A stretch of DNA of 64,000 nucleotides from UBA6244 sp963676875 (GTDB lineage: Bacteria > Bacteroidota > Bacteroidia > Bacteroidales > F082): positions 4,030,001-4,094,000 of the forward strand of contig OY781436.1 of assembly GCA_963676875.1 (NCBI GenBank), written 5' to 3'. The position numbers and the translations under genes are program-made. The notes beneath the pieces are model-generated. The model searched no databases, was not told the origin of the DNA, and saw only the letters and a list, made by a program, of their open reading frames with translations. Positions 59,813 to 64,000 of this stretch are shown here, in pieces (position 1 is the stretch's first letter; the number at the start of each line of letters is the position of its first letter).

Positions 59813-60927
59813 GGTTCAGTACTTTTTAAAGGTATGGTTAAATGAACGGTAAAGATATCATCATTTTCAGCCACATTCAGCTGATAATCTTTGCCAAAAA
59901 GTAAATCCAGACGTCTTTTGGCATTTTGAAACCCGATTCCGGAAGATTTTTGATTCACTTTTTTATGGTTGCTGTTTTTCACCACAACTTCCAGGATGGT
60001 TTCACCGGGGACAATGTCGATGATGATAAAAGACGGTTCTTTGTATGAAATCCCATGTTTAAAGGCATTTTCGATGAATGAAGTAAACAGCAGCGGTGGA
60101 ATTTTCCTGTGAGGAACATTCTCCGGAAGGTTGAGAACGATGTCCACTTTTTCGGAAACACGCAGCTTCATCAACTCCACGTAGCTTTGGATAAAGGTAC
60201 ATTCGTTTTTGAGGGTAGTGTTGTTGTCGGCGGTATCGTACAGAAGATAGCGCATCAATCTCGACAATCCTATGACGGCTTCCTTTGATTTTTCGGTACT
60301 TATATCGATTAGCGTATGGATATTGTTCAGGGTGTTCATCAGAAAGTGCGGACTAATTTGGTGTCGCAGCATTTCCAATTGGTTGCTGACATTTTCTTTC
60401 TCCAGCCGTGTGCGCTCCTTTTCGGCCTGATTCAGTTTAAAGAAGGCGTTCAATCCCGTATCGAAACCCACCAACAGAAAGGCCATCACAATAAAGTTGG
60501 CATAGGGTGGGAGTTGTCTGGGTGCAACGGGTCGTGGTGGTGGGCCCATACTGCCGGGGGCTCCCAAAGGAGGTCTGCCGGGAGGGGCGTTGTGGATAAT
60601 GGGTCTTTTTGGTTGTTGTTTATCAGTTAAATGACTTCCCGTTTGTAGCAAATATACCCCCAACGAAAACAGGCCAATAATCAGGACAACTGCAAACGAA
60701 TACCACAGGTTTTGCCTTTTTAATAACAGCATGGGAACAAGCAGGAAGCGATTGATGACAAAAAGAATGAACAGCGGAATAAAGGTTTCCATGGGTTTGA
60801 AAACGTCATTCCATTGATATTCAATATCGGAAGGCATGAAAATAATGGGGATGGAAACCAAAAGTACCCACAAAATGATGATCAGGTAAGTTTCTGTATG
60901 TTTCAAGAGACGTTTTGAATGGCTCAT
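59809..60927 (-). CDS. LytS-type sensor histidine kinase (His_kinase PF06580)
   Basis: A 372-residue membrane kinase from the ATG at 60927; a TTG at 61002 is less likely. Four hydrophobic helices in the N-terminal 160 residues, a Pro/Gly/Arg-rich loop (KRPIIHNAPPGRPPLGAPG), coiled linker, His box LRHQISPHFLMNTLNN, and HATPase (GIGFQNAKRRLDLL). A PF06580-type kinase that phosphorylates the LytTR regulator. Direct coupling is shown by the 4-bp overlap. Confidence 0.9.
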   Translation of the reverse strand: MSHSKRLLKHTETYLIIILWVLLVSIPIIFMPSDIEYQWNDVFKPMETFIPLFILFVINRFLLVPMLLLKRQNLWYSFAVVLIIGLFSLGVYLLQTGSHLTDKQQPKRPIIHNAPPGRPPLGAPGSMGPPPRPVAPRQLPPYANFIVMAFLLVGFDTGLNAFFKLNQAEKERTRLEKENVSNQLEMLRHQISPHFLMNTLNNIHTLIDISTEKSKEAVIGLSRLMRYLLYDTADNNTTLKNECTFIQSYVELMKLRVSEKVDIVLNLPENVPHRKIPPLLFTSFIENAFKHGISYKEPSFIIIDIVPGETILEVVVKNSNHKKVNQKSSGIGFQNAKRRLDLLFGKDYQLNVAENDDIFTVHLTIPLKSTEP

Positions 60928-61044
60928 GGGAGTTGTGTTTAGGGAATTTCTTTCAGATTTGTGTCCATTTGTAACTTGATCAATCGATGCAAAATAAATC
61001 AAATATTCGATTGTTAACCAATAACTCTAGTCATGATTGTAAGT

Positions 61045-63324
61045 TTACAGAACAGTCATCTTTTTAACTATTAACTGATTGTTTATCCGCATGGTGCACA
61101 AATAGATACCGGGAGCTACACCGTTTACATTCCACTGATAACGATATTCGCCTGCGGGAAGTGCTTCTGAAACAAGTGTTTTTATGGTTTTTCCATGGAT
61201 GTTAGAAACAGTAAGTGTTACCATAGCCTGTGTAGAAAGGTTAAATGCAATGGTGGTTGATTCGGAAAACGGATTGGGAAAGTTTTGATCAAGCGTAAAG
61301 CCCGATACCTGTGTATTCCATTGATTGAAGATTCCGGTTAGTAAGTTGGTGTTTTCGGCTCCAAATGTGGGCAACATTTCGATGAAATCACCCGTTCCGT
61401 TTTCATAACGTCCGATGGTGGTATCCGCTTTTTGTGCCGGGAAGTTAATTTGATCCATCAGGTTGAGGTTGTTGTCCGATAATACCAGGGTTTCTCCTGA
61501 TGCTGATAGTTTGAAATTGGCATGTAATCCGCTTTGATCCTCATCGTTATCCGCCCAAATAATTAAATAACCTCCGGCCGCAATGGTGGTGTCGGGCATA
61601 GCCCACTGACCGGGATCGGTAGGGTCATCTGACAAATAATAGCCTCCCAATGCAAGGTTCTCAGTGCCATTGTTGAATAACTCAATCCAGTCGTCGTAGT
61701 CGCCATCCTGATCGGCTACTGTATTTTCGTTATCTGCCATTAATTCGTTGATTACCAATGATCCGTTAATTTCAATCTCAAAGAATTCATACTCGGCTCT
61801 TGCGGGCAAAAACGCACAAGCCTGACTGTTTTCAGCATAAACATAGTATTGCATATCCGTTGATCCAACCATCAAAGAAACACCAAATACACCGTCTCCG
61901 GCAGCACCATCCTGATGGGCTCCATCGTCGTACATGGTTTTCTTTTCAAAGGGATAATTCAAACCTGAACGGGTGGCCAACAGAACCACGGATGCGTTGT
62001 TGACTTCGGCGGTAAACCAAACTTCTGAATTGGCAGGTACTTGTTCGGGAGAGTGTCCGGCAGAGCTAATTTCCGGCGCCGCATATTGAAATTCGGTAAG
62101 CGAACCCAAATAATCGGCTCGTGCATCCATTAATTGAACAATGCCAATGACAGATTGTGGTCCGCCACCAACCTGAGTATAGACATTACTAACAAAATTG
62201 CTGTAAGTGAAAAATTTATTGGGGTCTGCTTGCACATCTGCATCAATAATGTCCTGAATTTCCAGCGCCCTTGTTTCATATAGACTGTTTTCGAAGTTTT
62301 CTTCGAGGATGGTTTTCATATGTGCTACATACATTTTACGGTACGTGTCGTTGGACAGTATTTTGCTGATGATTGGAAAAGTGGTTTCATTTGCATTAGC
62401 AAAAGGACTCATTTGTTGTAACTGCGTGGTGCTCAAATTTCCCAAAGTTTGATGCATGGTAAATCCACCAAAACTCTCATTTAGATCCCATGGGATGGGG
62501 TTAAACCTGCCTGCGTCATCTTTGTAGATATAATAGTTCTGTGGGTTGTTGATGGGGCCATCGAGGTTGACAAACAAATTGGAAAAAGCAATGAACCAGA
62601 GGTGACGGTCGATGTTCAGTACCTGATCAACGGATTCATTGTGGTTGTTTAAGGTATCCAGAAACCACATAAGTTCCTGCCATCCAAAATCAGATTCCAG
62701 GGCGTATTTATCGTAATAACTGCTTGAATCTTCTCCGTAATATTCCCAAACCCCGCCTGTTGGAGGGCCTCCGGCACTGGTAAGCTCACCTTTAATGCGT
62801 GCGTTTTCATCGCTTTGAAAGTGTGTACGCATGAAGAATTTATCCACATCCTGGTCGCTGGTGTAAAGACCGAGAAGGACGCCATTTACATACACATTGG
62901 CATAGTTGGATTGGCCCGCAGGCATATATTTTCTGGCTATTTCGTAGCTCAAAGTTTCCCTGACAAAACTGGGGTCTTTAGCTACATTAGCCAGTTTCAG
63001 GGTTCCGTAACCTTCAATCAGCTGGTCGTCGATAATATAATCCAGTTTTATATTAAAAGGGTTTTTCACTTGGTTGGCATTGTATGTGCTGTTTCCTTTG
63101 TAGCGCACGCCAACACTGTCGAAAACCTGTCCGTTAAGGGCAACAGTTCCGAGTAACCTTTCTTCATTTCCTTCTGCATAAAGTTGATCAAGGATGTAAT
63201 CCCAATTGGATTCTTCGAAAGTAATTTCAATGGTGTTAACGGTGTTGATGTCGTAAAAACCTTGGCTAAACAAGCCTGTCGCTAAGGCGAACATGAGCAG
63301 TAGGGTAAATTTGATTTTCTTCAT
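61045..63324 (-). CDS. Secreted CotH-like protein with lamin-tail domain and type IX secretion signal
   Basis: A 759-residue exported protein. Signal peptide (residues 1-20), a CotH kinase domain (about 30-400; e.g. FDSVGVRYKGNSTYN, PFNIKLD, NPQNYYIYKDDAGRFNPIPWDLNESFGG with the active-site-like D-x-N/D), a middle beta domain, a lamin-tail domain (about 525-650; LVINELMADNENTV...DYDDWIELFN), and a C-terminal type A type IX secretion domain (about 685-759; NFPNPFSESTTIAFNL ... GIYLCTMRINNQLIVKKMTVL). It is likely anchored or released on the cell surface. CotH family kinases phosphorylate Ser of secreted proteins; substrate here unknown. Confidence 0.9.
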   Translation of the reverse strand: MKKIKFTLLLMFALATGLFSQGFYDINTVNTIEITFEESNWDYILDQLYAEGNEERLLGTVALNGQVFDSVGVRYKGNSTYNANQVKNPFNIKLDYIIDDQLIEGYGTLKLANVAKDPSFVRETLSYEIARKYMPAGQSNYANVYVNGVLLGLYTSDQDVDKFFMRTHFQSDENARIKGELTSAGGPPTGGVWEYYGEDSSSYYDKYALESDFGWQELMWFLDTLNNHNESVDQVLNIDRHLWFIAFSNLFVNLDGPINNPQNYYIYKDDAGRFNPIPWDLNESFGGFTMHQTLGNLSTTQLQQMSPFANANETTFPIISKILSNDTYRKMYVAHMKTILEENFENSLYETRALEIQDIIDADVQADPNKFFTYSNFVSNVYTQVGGGPQSVIGIVQLMDARADYLGSLTEFQYAAPEISSAGHSPEQVPANSEVWFTAEVNNASVVLLATRSGLNYPFEKKTMYDDGAHQDGAAGDGVFGVSLMVGSTDMQYYVYAENSQACAFLPARAEYEFFEIEINGSLVINELMADNENTVADQDGDYDDWIELFNNGTENLALGGYYLSDDPTDPGQWAMPDTTIAAGGYLIIWADNDEDQSGLHANFKLSASGETLVLSDNNLNLMDQINFPAQKADTTIGRYENGTGDFIEMLPTFGAENTNLLTGIFNQWNTQVSGFTLDQNFPNPFSESTTIAFNLSTQAMVTLTVSNIHGKTIKTLVSEALPAGEYRYQWNVNGVAPGIYLCTMRINNQLIVKKMTVL

Positions 63325-63698
63325 TTTAAAAGCATTTATACTGATAATTACTTATCTATTTTGAATTTGTTTGTAAAAGTAGATAAGAAGGGCAGGGAAT
63401 TAAAACTTTTTCATCAGATGGACCAAACCAATCTACGGAAAGCTCATTTTTTTCAACGAATTGAATTCGTGTAACATGACTTTTTCTTAATTTTGCCACA
63501 CTAAAACTAATGGATGTATAATTTAAGTTTGGAGATTGTGAGGTAAATAACTTTGATGTACCATCAAGGTTATCACATTGTTGGATTTCGGCAGTTTCTT
63601 GTCGGAGTTATTGCTATTTATCTATTTACAAAATTTCGAAGTTTGGCACAAGTAATCTACCTTTATGCCGTGGCTTCAACAACTTAAAATTAAATATC
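63325..63698. other. Intergenic region upstream of the CotH and methyltransferase genes
   Basis: A 374-bp divergent gap. A minus-strand TACTTTTA at 63374-63381 is a candidate -7 element for the CotH gene. A plus-strand TACCTTTA at 63658-63665, with TTTC 20 bp upstream, may serve the methyltransferase. A short palindrome CGAATTGAATTCG is near 63460. I see no gene in it. Confidence 0.55.
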
Positions 63699-64000
63699 AT
63701 GAGTAACGAAAATAAATCCATTCACGAATTCGACGTAAACTTAATTTGCGAATATTATGCAAGTGTTGAACGACAGGGACCGGGGAGTCCGGAGGTAACG
63801 CTCAAGGCCTTGAGTTTTATAGACAACCTGACCCACAAATCACAAATTGCTGACCTCGGTTGCGGAACCGGCGGTCAAACCGTGATGTTGGCTCAACATG
63901 CGCCCGGAAAAATTACGGGAATAGACCTTTTTCCCACTTTCATCGACCTGTTCAATGCCAACGCCGAAAAGCATCAGCTTAAGGAAAAAATGAAAGGCAT
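63699..64000 (+). CDS. Class I SAM-dependent methyltransferase (5' part only)
   Basis: An open frame from the ATG at 63699 to the window edge, 100 residues so far. The SAM-binding motif I is IADLGCGTGGQTVML (about residues 48-62), and the motif II-like acidic residue is in GIDLFPTFID. It resembles small-molecule methyltransferases of the UbiE/COQ5 group, but the substrate-determining C-terminus is outside the window. Confidence 0.8.
   Translation, partial: MSNENKSIHEFDVNLICEYYASVERQGPGSPEVTLKALSFIDNLTHKSQIADLGCGTGGQTVMLAQHAPGKITGIDLFPTFIDLFNANAEKHQLKEKMKG

Overview
The window reads as chromosomal DNA of a Bacteroidota bacterium, most likely in or near Bacteroidales/Marinilabiliales. The evidence is family content (DUF2461, DUF2851, PorV-like barrels, a CotH protein with a type IX secretion C-terminal domain, LytTR and TPR two-component systems, lipoprotein signals), weak or absent Shine-Dalgarno sequences, and a promoter -7 element of the TAnnTTTG type that recurs upstream of many genes. 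The clearest case is TTTG-N19-TATATTTG before the sigma factor gene at 37522-37552. DNA is moderately AT-rich and densely coded. I saw no tRNA, rRNA, CRISPR array, insertion sequence or prophage.

Layout. 1-4.5 kb: an exported HhH/beta-rich protein (cut by the window start) with a PorV-like barrel, a DUF2461 protein and an RsiV-like protein. 4.7-9.7 kb: yigZ, dnaA, a low-molecular-weight tyrosine phosphatase, a PLP-dependent Ser/Thr dehydratase, an RsmI-like methyltransferase and a SlyD-like FKBP. 10-16 kb: a trypsin-like lipoprotein, a sugar transferase, an M48 membrane protease, a VWA-like membrane protein and fabG. 16-25 kb: an SDR, an NDH-2/SQR-like flavoprotein, then three overlapping genes encoding a Cache-HAMP histidine kinase, a membrane-anchored substrate-binding protein and a REC-PAS-kinase-REC hybrid. 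25-34.6 kb: a five-gene minus-strand operon (DUF2007, class IV aminotransferase, CAP-SPOR, GNAT-like, membrane protein), an EamA transporter, an atypical SDR, a PD40 lipoprotein and a sodium:solute symporter. 34.6-43 kb: uvrA, an ECF sigma factor with a 60-aa companion, an AlbA_2 protein, pyrBI behind an apparent leader-peptide attenuator, pyrF and prfA. 43-50 kb: a lipoprotein, a TPR histidine kinase/LuxR regulator pair, a lipoprotein with unusual upstream repeats, a K+ channel and a DUF2851 protein. 50-53 kb: a coiled-coil protein, zapA, a 6S-RNA-like structured RNA, rny and a small outer-membrane protein. 53-64 kb: glutathione peroxidase, an EEP nuclease, two rhomboids, mutL with a small membrane protein, a LytS/LytTR pair, the CotH protein and the start of a methyltransferase.

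How genes work together. prfA-pyrF and pyrB-pyrI link release factor 1 to pyrimidine synthesis. The pyrB leader encodes a 49-codon ORF that runs through a terminator hairpin and overlaps the pyrB start, resembling enterobacterial pyrL. coiled-coil/zapA/6S/rny couples division and RNA metabolism. The overlapping kinase/binding-protein/hybrid-kinase genes look like a signalling unit that uses a transporter-type binding protein without a transporter. A pair of ~75-bp palindromic repeats (15238-15315 and 53041-53113) marks a dispersed intergenic element.
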